From Micromonospora sp. WMMD961 (GTDB taxonomy: Bacteria; Actinomycetota; Actinomycetes; Mycobacteriales; Micromonosporaceae): a stretch of DNA of 64,000 bases. Shown piece after piece: positions 16,412-23,799 of this stretch (position 1 is the stretch's first letter; every line of letters starts with the position of its first letter). The notes below the pieces were generated by a model. The model was not told where the DNA came from, ran no database searches, and worked only from the letters and a program-made list of their open reading frames with translations. The translations under genes were made by a program, and so were the position numbers. The DNA lies in NCBI RefSeq assembly GCF_029626145.1, contig NZ_JARUBJ010000002.1:4685501-4749500 (forward strand), given 5' to 3'.

Positions 16412-17115
16412 CCTCGACGATCACCCTCGATGGTTTCGATCTCGTCTGGGCCAGACTCGACGCCCGGTCCACCGACCAGGATGCCCGCGCCACGCCGGTC
16501 GCGCCGCCACCCCACACCGACCACTGGCTCGTGCACGCCGACGGACGACGTGACCCGTTGCCGGTGCGACGCTGGCACGGCCCGCCCGAGCCGGCCATCA
16601 CGTCCATCGCCGCACGCTGCTCCGGCCCCACGATCGATCTCGGTTGCGGTCCCGGACGACTGACCAGGGCACTCGCCCAGCAGGGGCTCGTCGCGCTGGG
16701 GGTGGACATCTCCGCCGAGGCGGTACGACTGACCCAGGGCCGAGGCGTGGTCGCCCTGCGGCGCGACATCTTCGAACCACTTCCCGGTGAGGGCCGGTGG
16801 GTACACGCCCTGCTCGTCGACGGCAACATCGGCATCGGCGGCGACCCGATCCGACTGCTGCGCCGGTGCGGCGCGCTGATCGCGGCAGACGGAACGCTGG
16901 TGGTCGAGGTCGAACCTCCGGGCGCCGGGCTGTGGCAGGGGCAGGCGTACGTCCTGTCCGGAACCTCCGCCGAAGGGGCACGACAGGGGCCGACGTTCCG
17001 ATGGGCGCGAGTCGGGGCGGAGGCGGTGGCCGGTGTCGCCGCCACCGCCGGCCTGCGGGTCGCGCACACGTTCCGACTCGGTTCACGCTGGTTCGCCGAG
17101 TTGGTGACCGCGTGA
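16408..17115 (+). CDS. Class I SAM-dependent methyltransferase
   Basis: A 235-residue enzyme with SAM motif I TIDLGCGPGRLTRAL (about residues 71-85), motif II acidic residue in LGVDISAEAV, and a motif-like VHALLVDGNIGIGGDP where other family members have an active-site loop. The first ~60 residues (LVWARLDARSTDQDARATP) form an N-terminal cap of unknown role. The substrate is not evident. The start is GTG within the stop of the preceding gene and the end overlaps the next start, so the gene is translated as part of the chain. A by-product route back to MTA phosphorylase, encoded at the end of the operon, is not chemically required by a methyltransferase, which makes the pairing notable. Confidence 0.82.
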   Translation: MTSTITLDGFDLVWARLDARSTDQDARATPVAPPPHTDHWLVHADGRRDPLPVRRWHGPPEPAITSIAARCSGPTIDLGCGPGRLTRALAQQGLVALGVDISAEAVRLTQGRGVVALRRDIFEPLPGEGRWVHALLVDGNIGIGGDPIRLLRRCGALIAADGTLVVEVEPPGAGLWQGQAYVLSGTSAEGARQGPTFRWARVGAEAVAGVAATAGLRVAHTFRLGSRWFAELVTA

Positions 17116-18245
17116 CCCGCCGGCCACGCATCCCCGCCTCCGAGGACTTCACGGCCCCGTCGCACTCGCCGCTGGTCGCCGCCCGGCTCGGTCTCTGGCT
17201 CGGGGTGGCGTTCGGGCTGTGTTTCGTCACCGGTCTCCTCAGCCACTACATCCAGCACCCGCCAGGCTGGTTCACCTGGCCGAGCCGACCGGTCAACCTC
17301 TACCGGATCACCCAGGGCGTCCACGTGCTCTCCGGCGTCGCCGCGGTCCCGCTGCTGCTGGCCAAGCTGTGGAGCGTCTACCCCCGACTGTTCGTCCGTC
17401 CGCCCCTGCGTCACCCGATCCGACTGTCCGCGCACGCCCTGGAGCGGGTCAGCGTCCTGGTCCTGGTCTGCGCCGCGTTCTTCGAACTGGTCACCGGCCT
17501 GTTCAACGTCGCCCAGTCGTACCCGTGGGGATTCTTCTTCCCGGCGGCGCACTACGCGGTCGCCTGGCTGCTGGTGGGAGGGGTGCTGCTGCACATCGCG
17601 GTGAAGCTCCCGATCGCCCGTGCGGCGCTGAGCACACCACCGCGACGCGACGACCGTGACTCGTCCGGACGGCGTGCGTTCCTGCGGAGCGCGGCGGGCG
17701 TCGCCGGCGTGGCCGTGCTGGCCACCGCCGGGGTCACCGTGCCGTGGTTGCGTCGGGTGTCCCCGCTGGCGTGGCGCTCCGCAGCCGGGCCGCAGGGCAT
17801 CCCGATCAACCGTACGGCCGCAGCCGCACGCATCGCCGTTCCCCCCGACTGGCAACTGGAGATCGTCTGGCCGGGTGGCAGGGATGTCTTCTCCCGTGCC
17901 GAACTCGCAGCCCTGCCCCAACGCACGGCGAACCTGCCGATCGCCTGCGTCGAGGGCTGGAGCGCCTCCGCCGACTGGACGGGTGTGCCCGTCGCCGACC
18001 TGCTCCGGCTGGTCGGCGCGCCGACCGACCGGGCGGTTCGGGTCTCCTCGCTGGAAACCGACGGCCTGTACGCCACCAGCACACTTCCGGCGACCCACGT
18101 CGGTGACCCGCTCACCCTGCTCGCGCTGAGGATCAACGGCGAGGAACTGTCCCCCGACCACGGTTACCCCTGCCGCCTGATCGCTCCGAGCCGGCCGGGC
18201 GTGCTCCAGACCAAGTGGCTGGCGCGGCTGGAGGTGCTGCGGTGA
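17112..18245 (+). CDS. Fused di-haem cytochrome b-like / molybdopterin oxidoreductase
   Basis: A 377-residue redox protein joining two modules usually made separately. Residues 20-165 contain four membrane segments with candidate haem ligands His45, His71, His147 and His161 (b561-like). A twin-arginine-like stretch with a hydrophobic run (SGRRAFLRSAAGVAGVAVL, about 185-203) leads to an extracytoplasmic sulfite-oxidase-type domain with the probable molybdenum ligand Cys279 in IACVEGWSASADW. In YedYZ-type systems these parts are two proteins that reduce oxidised substrates using quinol electrons. GTG start overlaps the methyltransferase stop; the stop overlaps the next gene (GTGA). Substrate unknown. 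Confidence 0.8.
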   Translation: MTRRPRIPASEDFTAPSHSPLVAARLGLWLGVAFGLCFVTGLLSHYIQHPPGWFTWPSRPVNLYRITQGVHVLSGVAAVPLLLAKLWSVYPRLFVRPPLRHPIRLSAHALERVSVLVLVCAAFFELVTGLFNVAQSYPWGFFFPAAHYAVAWLLVGGVLLHIAVKLPIARAALSTPPRRDDRDSSGRRAFLRSAAGVAGVAVLATAGVTVPWLRRVSPLAWRSAAGPQGIPINRTAAAARIAVPPDWQLEIVWPGGRDVFSRAELAALPQRTANLPIACVEGWSASADWTGVPVADLLRLVGAPTDRAVRVSSLETDGLYATSTLPATHVGDPLTLLALRINGEELSPDHGYPCRLIAPSRPGVLQTKWLARLEVLR

Positions 18246-18661
18246 GAGCGGTCCGACTGCTCCTGCTCGTGCTCGGCGTCGCGGCGGCGGCGTATGGCGG
18301 TTGGCTGCTCCGTCCGCAACTCGGCAGCACCCTGCCGTGGCTGATCGGCGGGCCGGTGCTGCACGACCTCCTGGTGGCACCACTGGTCGGGCTGGTCGGT
18401 CTGACGCTGGGCCGACTGGTGACGAACCGGCGGCGGCGGGCCTGGATCACCGCAGGTCTGCTGGCGAGTGCCACAATGCTGCTGATCGCGGTGCCACTGC
18501 TGTGGCGACCGCCTTCGGCGCCGCCGAACCCGGGTTTACCGGACCGCGACTATCCGCTGGGGCTCGCCACCGGGCTGGCCGTCCTCTGGGCCGTCATCGT
18601 GATCGTGTTGGTCGTCGACGCCATCGTCCGTCGCCGCGACCGGCGACCCGAGCATCCCTGA
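18242..18661 (+). CDS. Small four-helix membrane protein
   Basis: A 139-residue hydrophobic protein with membrane segments at about residues 2-20, 35-55, 68-88 and 108-130, and basic cytoplasmic loops (TNRRRRAW, VRRRDRRPEHP). I do not recognise a family. It begins with GTG inside the stop of the molybdopterin gene and is likely a partner of that membrane redox protein, by position only. Confidence 0.65.
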   Translation: MRAVRLLLLVLGVAAAAYGGWLLRPQLGSTLPWLIGGPVLHDLLVAPLVGLVGLTLGRLVTNRRRRAWITAGLLASATMLLIAVPLLWRPPSAPPNPGLPDRDYPLGLATGLAVLWAVIVIVLVVDAIVRRRDRRPEHP

Positions 18662-18683
18662 GGCCACGTGAAGGAGAAGTCCC

Positions 18684-19538
18684 ATGTCTGAGGGAACACA
18701 CCACACGACCGGTCGTCCGCCGATCGGCGTGATCGGCGGGTCCGGCTTCTACGAGTTCCTCGACAACATCACCGAGGTCACGATCGACACTCCGTACGGA
18801 CCGCCGAGCGACTCGCTCTCCATCGGGAATCTGGCCGGGCGGACGGTGGCGTTCCTGCCTCGCCACGGCCGCCGGCACACCCTTCCCCCGCACCTCATCA
18901 ACTACCGGGCCAACCTGTGGGCGCTGCGGACAGTCGGCGTCCGCCAGGTCCTCGCACCGGGTGCCGTGGGCGGCCTGCAACCGGAGTTGGGCCCCGGCAC
19001 CCTCGTCGTACCGGATCAACTCGTCGACCGGACCAACGGCCGCGAGCAGACCTACTACGACGGAAAGGTACGCGCGGACGGGCAGCTCCCCCGGGTCGTC
19101 CACGTTCCGTTCGCGGACCCGTACTGCCCGGTCGGACGGGCCACCGTCATCGACGCCGCCCGGGCCAGCGGCTGGCAGCCGGTCGACGGCGGCACCATGG
19201 TCGTCATCGAAGGGCCCCGGTTCTCCACCCGCGCCGAATCAGTGTGGTACGGCCGGGCGGGCTGGTCGACCGTCGGCATGACCGGCCACCCCGAGGCGGT
19301 GCTGGCCCGCGAACTGGCCCTGTGCTACACCGCGCTGTCCCTGGTGACCGACCACGACTCGGGCGTCGAGGTCGGTCACGGCGTGACCCAGCACGAGGTC
19401 TTCACCGTCTTCGCCCAGAACCTCGATCGCCTGCGCGTCCTGCTCGGCGACGCGGTGCAGATGTTGCCACCGGAGCAGGGCGGCTGCTCGTGCGGACAGG
19501 CGCTGGCGGGTACGGAGATCGGCCTCACGCTGCCGTGA
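18684..19538 (+). CDS. mtnP: S-methyl-5'-thioadenosine phosphorylase
   Basis: Cleaves 5'-methylthioadenosine or a related 5'-deoxyadenosine derivative to adenine and the ribose-1-phosphate. The 284 residues show the PNP/MTAP family signature: phosphate loop IGVIGGSGFYEFL, LPRHGRRHTLPPHLINYRAN (about residues 57-76), the central APGAVGGLQPELGPG, and VVIEGPRFSTRAES (about 173-186). A ribosome-binding AGGAGA lies nine bases before the ATG. It follows the membrane protein gene by 22 bases and closes the operon. Being co-transcribed with two transferases and a methyltransferase, it may act in a dedicated pathway rather than only in methionine salvage. Confidence 0.88.
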   Translation: MSEGTHHTTGRPPIGVIGGSGFYEFLDNITEVTIDTPYGPPSDSLSIGNLAGRTVAFLPRHGRRHTLPPHLINYRANLWALRTVGVRQVLAPGAVGGLQPELGPGTLVVPDQLVDRTNGREQTYYDGKVRADGQLPRVVHVPFADPYCPVGRATVIDAARASGWQPVDGGTMVVIEGPRFSTRAESVWYGRAGWSTVGMTGHPEAVLARELALCYTALSLVTDHDSGVEVGHGVTQHEVFTVFAQNLDRLRVLLGDAVQMLPPEQGGCSCGQALAGTEIGLTLP

Positions 19539-19556
19539 CGTCGGCCGGTCCACGCC

Positions 19557-19572
19557 GTAAGGGTTCTGAAAG
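19557..19572 (+). promoter_or_regulatory. Candidate response-regulator site before the DM13 gene
   Basis: GTAAGGGTTCTGAAAG: two GNAAG half-sites exactly 11 bases apart, about 40-55 bases before the start of the DM13 gene. Same geometry as the repeats before the response regulator gene and the GT2 operon. Confidence 0.5.
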
Positions 19573-19611
19573 GGTTCGCGACCGGTTCGGTGGCGGTGGT
19601 GGTCATACGCT

Positions 19612-20193
19612 GTGGACGTGGGAAAATGGATCCTCCGGTCGCCGCTGGCGCGGGCCGGTATCGCCGCCGCTGTCGTCGTGGCCATCGTGGCCCTCTACTG
19701 GTTCCAGCCGTGGAAGTTGTTCACCGACACGTACGTCGACGACGCGCTTCCCCCCGCCGGGGCGACATCGGTCGCCTCCGCTCCCGCGTCCACCCCGGCG
19801 TCCGCGACCCCGACCCCGGCGGCAACCGCACCAGCGGCGGACCAGGTCCTGGCCGCCGGCGAGTTCGTCACCCACGAGCACGACACCACCGGCAGCGCCG
19901 AGATTCGTCGGCTCGCCGACGGGCGTCACCAGCTCGTCATCCGCGACCTGGACACGTCGAACGGTCCGGACCTGAGGGTGTGGCTGACCGATCAACCGGT
20001 CATCCGCGGCACGGCCGGCTGGAAGGTGTTCGACGACGGTAAGTGGGTCGAGCTGGCACGACTCAAGGGCAACAAGGGCAACCAGGTGTACGACCTGCCG
20101 GCGTCGGCTGATCCGGCCGACTTCCGCAGCGTCTCCATCTGGTGCAAGCGGTTCTCGGTCTCCTTCGGCGCGGCCGATCTCACGACGACCTGA
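19612..20193 (+). CDS. DM13-domain membrane-anchored protein
   Basis: A 193-residue protein with one N-terminal membrane helix (about residues 14-31), an Ala/Thr/Pro linker (about 50-78), and a C-terminal DM13 domain (GEFVTHEHDTTGSAEI to VSIWCKRFSVSFG, about 83-187). The family's conserved Cys is present as IWCKRF. DM13 domains have been proposed to take part in electron transfer at the cell surface, which would suit the neighbouring haem/molybdopterin protein. GTG 19618 is an alternative start. A phased repeat upstream suggests control by the linked response regulator. The stop codon lies inside a terminator hairpin. Confidence 0.82.
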   Translation: MDVGKWILRSPLARAGIAAAVVVAIVALYWFQPWKLFTDTYVDDALPPAGATSVASAPASTPASATPTPAATAPAADQVLAAGEFVTHEHDTTGSAEIRRLADGRHQLVIRDLDTSNGPDLRVWLTDQPVIRGTAGWKVFDDGKWVELARLKGNKGNQVYDLPASADPADFRSVSIWCKRFSVSFGAADLTTT

Positions 20194-20210
20194 CCGGGGG
20201 CCTCCGGTCA
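20191..20210. terminator. Bidirectional hairpin spanning both convergent stop codons
   Basis: TGACCGG-N6-CCGGTCA, a perfect seven-base-pair stem. The left TGA is the stop of the DM13 gene and the right TCA is the stop of the oxidoreductase gene on the minus strand, so the same element ends translation and probably transcription from both sides. Confidence 0.6.
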
Positions 20211-21326
20211 GTGTCCGTACGCGTGCTGGGCCTGCCACTCCTCGGCCGGGGTGAGGGGGACCGGCGCGGGCTGCTCCGCCGTCGTCGTCAGCTCGATCCG
20301 CCGGCCTTCAGCCGCCGAGCGGAGCAGGGTGGTCATCGTTTCGAGCACGTGCAGCGCGACGCCGCCACCGGCGCGCGGTGGACGCTGACCGTCGGCGCTG
20401 ACCAGGTCGACCAGGCCGATGCCCCGCGAGCTTTCGGCGTAACCGGCCTGCGGTTCGAGGACGCGCCATTCGCTGCCGCCGAGCGTGGAGAGCCGTACCT
20501 CCCCGTCGAAGTAGTTCGGGTCGGGCACCGCGAGAGTGCCGGTCTCCCCGTGGACCTCGATCGGCGCGGCCGTCGTCGCGACGCCGTCGAAGCTCGTGGT
20601 GATGGTGGAGAGAGCCCCGTTGACGTGTTCGAGCACGCCCGTCACGTGGGTGTCCACCTCGACCGGGATCCGCTGGCCGGCGCGCGGACCCGAACCGATG
20701 ACACGCTCGGCGCGTAGCCGGCTGGCGGCTCCGGTCACCGCGCGGACCGGCCCGAGCAGGTGGACGAGCGCCGAGATGTAGTACGGCCCCATGTCCAGCA
20801 ACGGGCCGCCGCCCGGGGCGTAGTAGAAGTCGGGGTGGGGATGCCAGCGCTCGTGCCCCGCGGTGACCATGACGGCCGACGCGGACATCGGCCGCCCGAC
20901 GAGGCCGCGGTCGATCGCTGCCCGTGCCGTCTGCGTACCGGTGCCCAGGACGGTGTCCGGCGCGCACCCGACGAGGACGCCGGCCGATGCGGCCCGTTCG
21001 ACGATCGAGCGACCGTCCTCGAGCGTCACCGCGAGCGGCTTCTCCACGTACACGTTCTTGCCCGCGTCGATCGCGCGGAGCGAGATGTCGGCGTGGGCCG
21101 CGGGGATCGTGAGGTTGAGTACCGTCTGCACGTCCGGGCGGGCGAGCAGGCTCTCGACGCTCACCGACTCGGCGCCGGAGATCTTGGCTGCGGCCTCGGC
21201 CGACCGGGAGGCGTCGAGATCGGCCAGCGCGACGATGCTCACCGCGGGATGGGTCGCGAGAGTGTCCAGGTACGCGCGGGAGATGACCCCGAGACCTATG
21301 ACGCCGACGCGGTGCGGGTCGCCCAC
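20208..21326 (-). CDS. Gfo/Idh/MocA-family oxidoreductase
   Basis: NAD(P)-dependent sugar or inositol dehydrogenase-type enzyme of 372 residues. The Rossmann motif is VGVIGLGVISRAYLDTLA; the conserved EKP of the family is present in NVYVEKPLAV (about residue 95). The later GGGPLLDMGPYYISALVHLLGP (about 175-196, here in two parts, GGGPLLDMG and YYISALVHLLG) marks the C-terminal beta-sheet domain. GTG start with a GAGGGGG motif eight bases upstream; it lies inside the 3' end of the ThuA gene, so the two are coupled. This pairing with ThuA is widespread in sugar catabolism, where the ThuA/ThuB-type enzymes oxidise disaccharides at the 3-position. Confidence 0.85.
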   Translation of the reverse strand: MGDPHRVGVIGLGVISRAYLDTLATHPAVSIVALADLDASRSAEAAAKISGAESVSVESLLARPDVQTVLNLTIPAAHADISLRAIDAGKNVYVEKPLAVTLEDGRSIVERAASAGVLVGCAPDTVLGTGTQTARAAIDRGLVGRPMSASAVMVTAGHERWHPHPDFYYAPGGGPLLDMGPYYISALVHLLGPVRAVTGAASRLRAERVIGSGPRAGQRIPVEVDTHVTGVLEHVNGALSTITTSFDGVATTAAPIEVHGETGTLAVPDPNYFDGEVRLSTLGGSEWRVLEPQAGYAESSRGIGLVDLVSADGQRPPRAGGGVALHVLETMTTLLRSAAEGRRIELTTTAEQPAPVPLTPAEEWQAQHAYGH

Positions 21327-22006
21327 ACCATCCCCCTCTCGATCACGGTCCGGACGCTCGGGTGCTCCAGCACGTCGAGGCTGTGCCCGGGGGTCGTCAC
21401 GACGATCCGCCCGGCACCCCACAGTCGGGTCCAGATCGCCGGTGAGGTGACCGGCCGGTGCCACGGGTGCCACTCCTGCGTGGGGTGGGTGGTGACGGCC
21501 AGTACGTCGATCAGGTCGTCGTGCAGCACCCAGTACTGCTCGGTGACCAGGTCGAAGTCGTCGATGCCGGTGGTGACCGGATGCTCCCGGCCGAGGTCCG
21601 TGAGGTGCACGGTGTGCGGCAGGAAGTTGTCCTCCGCCTCACCGTGGCGCTCGCACGGCTCCTTACCAGGGTGGGTGGCGAACTGGCCACCCACCAGGTG
21701 CAGGTACTCGGACGACGCGCGGAACGAGTCCACGATGCCGCCGTGCCAGCCGGTGAAACCCGTGCCGGCGATGACCGCCGCGCTCAGGCCGGCCGCCTCG
21801 GCTGCGGTGATCTGTGACATCGTCACGCACTGCACGACGAGGTCGGTGTCGGCCATCTCGGCCGCGTCGGCGTAGACCTCGGTCGACTCCTCGACCCGCA
21901 CGGCGTAGCCGCTGCCTTCGAGGAACGGGATGAACAGTTCCGTCGCCTTGACCGGCTGGTGTCCCTCCCAGCCGCCCCGAACCACCAATGCCCTTGGCTG
22001 TGTCAC
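21296..22006 (-). CDS. ThuA-domain protein
   Basis: A 236-residue cytoplasmic protein of the ThuA family (class I glutamine amidotransferase-like fold). Diagnostic parts are RALVVRGGWEGHQPVKATELF at the N-terminus (here RGGWEGH), AGTGFTGWHGG (about residue 77) and WVLHDDLIDVLAVT (about 153-166) near the metal-binding end. GTG start preceded by a GAGGGAGGGAG stretch. It overlaps the oxidoreductase start by 31 bases. The pair is probably a sugar-oxidising or keto-sugar-processing module that serves the neighbouring glycanase cluster; the substrate is not shown by the sequence. Confidence 0.82.
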   Translation of the reverse strand: MTQPRALVVRGGWEGHQPVKATELFIPFLEGSGYAVRVEESTEVYADAAEMADTDLVVQCVTMSQITAAEAAGLSAAVIAGTGFTGWHGGIVDSFRASSEYLHLVGGQFATHPGKEPCERHGEAEDNFLPHTVHLTDLGREHPVTTGIDDFDLVTEQYWVLHDDLIDVLAVTTHPTQEWHPWHRPVTSPAIWTRLWGAGRIVVTTPGHSLDVLEHPSVRTVIERGMVWATRTASAS

Positions 22007-22166
22007 CCGCGCTCCCTCCCTCGATCCGTCGCCAACGGAGCGCCGGCTCCCGCCCCGGCGGGGTGCCGCCGACACCCGTGCTTGTCGATCACCGAAACCG
22101 TACTCGGTCGTCGCCGAAGTCCGCATCGGTCGCGTTGCGAGGTGCACGGTGTGTCCACTCGGGAGG

Positions 22167-22190
22167 ACGGACGCCGAAGTGGCCGTCCGT
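22167..22190 (-). terminator. Hairpin downstream of the GH5 gene
   Basis: ACGGACG-N10-CGTCCGT, a seven-base-pair stem between the GH5 stop (22220) and the ThuA start (22006), both minus strand. Placed to end the GH43-GH5 transcript. No U-run is visible, as is usual in high-GC actinomycetes. Confidence 0.4.
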
Positions 22191-22219
22191 TCTCCCTCTC
22201 CGCCGGTGGGTGTCGTCCG

Positions 22220-23746
22220 TCAGACGGCGGTACGCGACCACTGCTGGTTGGCTCCGGCATTGCACGTGTACTGCTTGATGATCACGCCGTCGGCGGTCGA
22301 TGCGGCCGGGACGTCCACGCACTTGTTGCTGTGTCGGGCGCGCAGCTGGAAGTAGCTGCCGTTGGTGGCCATCTGGAACTGCTGGTTGGTGCCGGTGCCG
22401 CAGGTGTACTGGATGAGCTCGGCACCGTCGGCGGTCGAGGCGTTCACCACGTCGAGGCACTTGCCGCTGTGTCGGCTGATGATGCGCCAGTAGCCGCTGC
22501 CGGCGTCCTGGAACTGCCACTGCTGCCACGCGTTGCCGCCGTACGTGTACTGGCCGACGCGCGCGCCGTTGTCGGTGTTCGGCATCTGGACGTCCATGGC
22601 CTTGCCGCTGTGCCGCGCGGTGATCCGGTGGAACGTCCCCGTCGACGGCGGAGGCGTCGTCGGGTCGCCGCCGACGGTGTCGCCCCACGCGTACCGGATC
22701 CGGTCCGCACCGGAGGTGTTGCGGACGGTCAGGTTGAGGTCGGTGCCGCCGCCGGTGAGGGCGAACATCGAGTACCAGTCGTAGCCGATGCTGCCGGGCT
22801 TGCCACCGAGGGCGGGCCAGTAGGTACCGCCCATCTGGTTGTCCCGCATGACCTGGGCCATGGCACGGATGTAGCGCACGAAGTTGTCGGTGCTGCCCGC
22901 GTCGGCGTAGTTGCGACCGTCGTTCATGGGGGCGCCGAACTCGGTCGCGACCGCGCGGGAGGCGCAGTTGCCGAGGCGGGCCTGGATGTGGCTGCGGAAG
23001 GCGTCGTAGGTCATCGCGCCGTAGAAGAAGGCGTAGTAGTGGAAGGACAGCAGTGTCGCGTTGAAGCGGCTGTCGTTGCAGATGTCGCGGAGGTCCTGGC
23101 TGAAGCCGGTGCCACCGATCAACACCCGGCTGGGCACCGCCGAGTAGTGGTAGCTGAGCCAGTTCGCGGCGACGGTGCGCCACTCCGCCGAGCTGTAACC
23201 ATGCGGCTCGTTCATCGGCTCGAAGTAGACGTTGCTGTTCGCGCCGTAGGTGTTGGTCACGGTGGACCACATCGCGTTCCACGCGGCGAGATTCGTGATT
23301 CGACCGCCGGAGGCGGCGCCATCCTCCCAGTAGGCGAGGATGACCTTGAAGCCGCGGGCGGTGGCGGCGTCGATGGCACCTCGGTATGCCTCCCACCACG
23401 CCGTCCCCACCGTGTGGGTGTTGATGGGCAGCCGGATGGTGTTGACCCCCATGGTGGACGCCATGTCGTCGTAGAGGGCATTGGCCTTGGCCCGCACCGT
23501 CGCGTTGCTGTCCGACGAGCTCAGGCCCTGCACGACGAGCGGGCCGGTGCTGAAGTTGTCACCCAGCACCGCCCAGTTCATCCCTCGGAACTGGTTCGTG
23601 GCGGCGGTGGCCGGCGACGACGCGACGACGATGACGCCGGCCATCGCGGTCAGGGCGGTCACCAGGACGATCAGTAGCCGGCGCATCGACCGGGCGCTCG
23701 GTGCTGGTCCTGATCCGTGACCGTCAGTCGAGGTGCGTCGTGTCAT
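22220..23746 (-). CDS. Secreted GH5 glycanase with C-terminal CBM13
   Basis: A 508-residue extracellular beta-glycanase. A signal peptide (second Met at residue 21, hydrophobic 24-42, cleavage near ATAA) precedes a GH5 TIM barrel of about 320 residues: acid/base Glu180 in FEPMNEPHG and nucleophile Glu269 in VATEFGAPM. A Pro/Thr linker (TTPPPSTG, about 375) leads to a ricin-type lectin domain with three QxW-type repeats (QQWQF, QQFQM, QQWSR), which would bind xylan or galactose-type polymers. GH5 covers cellulases, mannanases and others; I cannot set the subfamily. It lies 53 bases behind the GH43 gene, probably in one transcript. Confidence 0.88.
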   Translation of the reverse strand: MTRRTSTDGHGSGPAPSARSMRRLLIVLVTALTAMAGVIVVASSPATAATNQFRGMNWAVLGDNFSTGPLVVQGLSSSDSNATVRAKANALYDDMASTMGVNTIRLPINTHTVGTAWWEAYRGAIDAATARGFKVILAYWEDGAASGGRITNLAAWNAMWSTVTNTYGANSNVYFEPMNEPHGYSSAEWRTVAANWLSYHYSAVPSRVLIGGTGFSQDLRDICNDSRFNATLLSFHYYAFFYGAMTYDAFRSHIQARLGNCASRAVATEFGAPMNDGRNYADAGSTDNFVRYIRAMAQVMRDNQMGGTYWPALGGKPGSIGYDWYSMFALTGGGTDLNLTVRNTSGADRIRYAWGDTVGGDPTTPPPSTGTFHRITARHSGKAMDVQMPNTDNGARVGQYTYGGNAWQQWQFQDAGSGYWRIISRHSGKCLDVVNASTADGAELIQYTCGTGTNQQFQMATNGSYFQLRARHSNKCVDVPAASTADGVIIKQYTCNAGANQQWSRTAV

Positions 23747-23799
23747 GAGATGTCCAATCGAGCTGGTGCCGTTGTCGGGGTTCGCCTGTCGGGTCGGGT

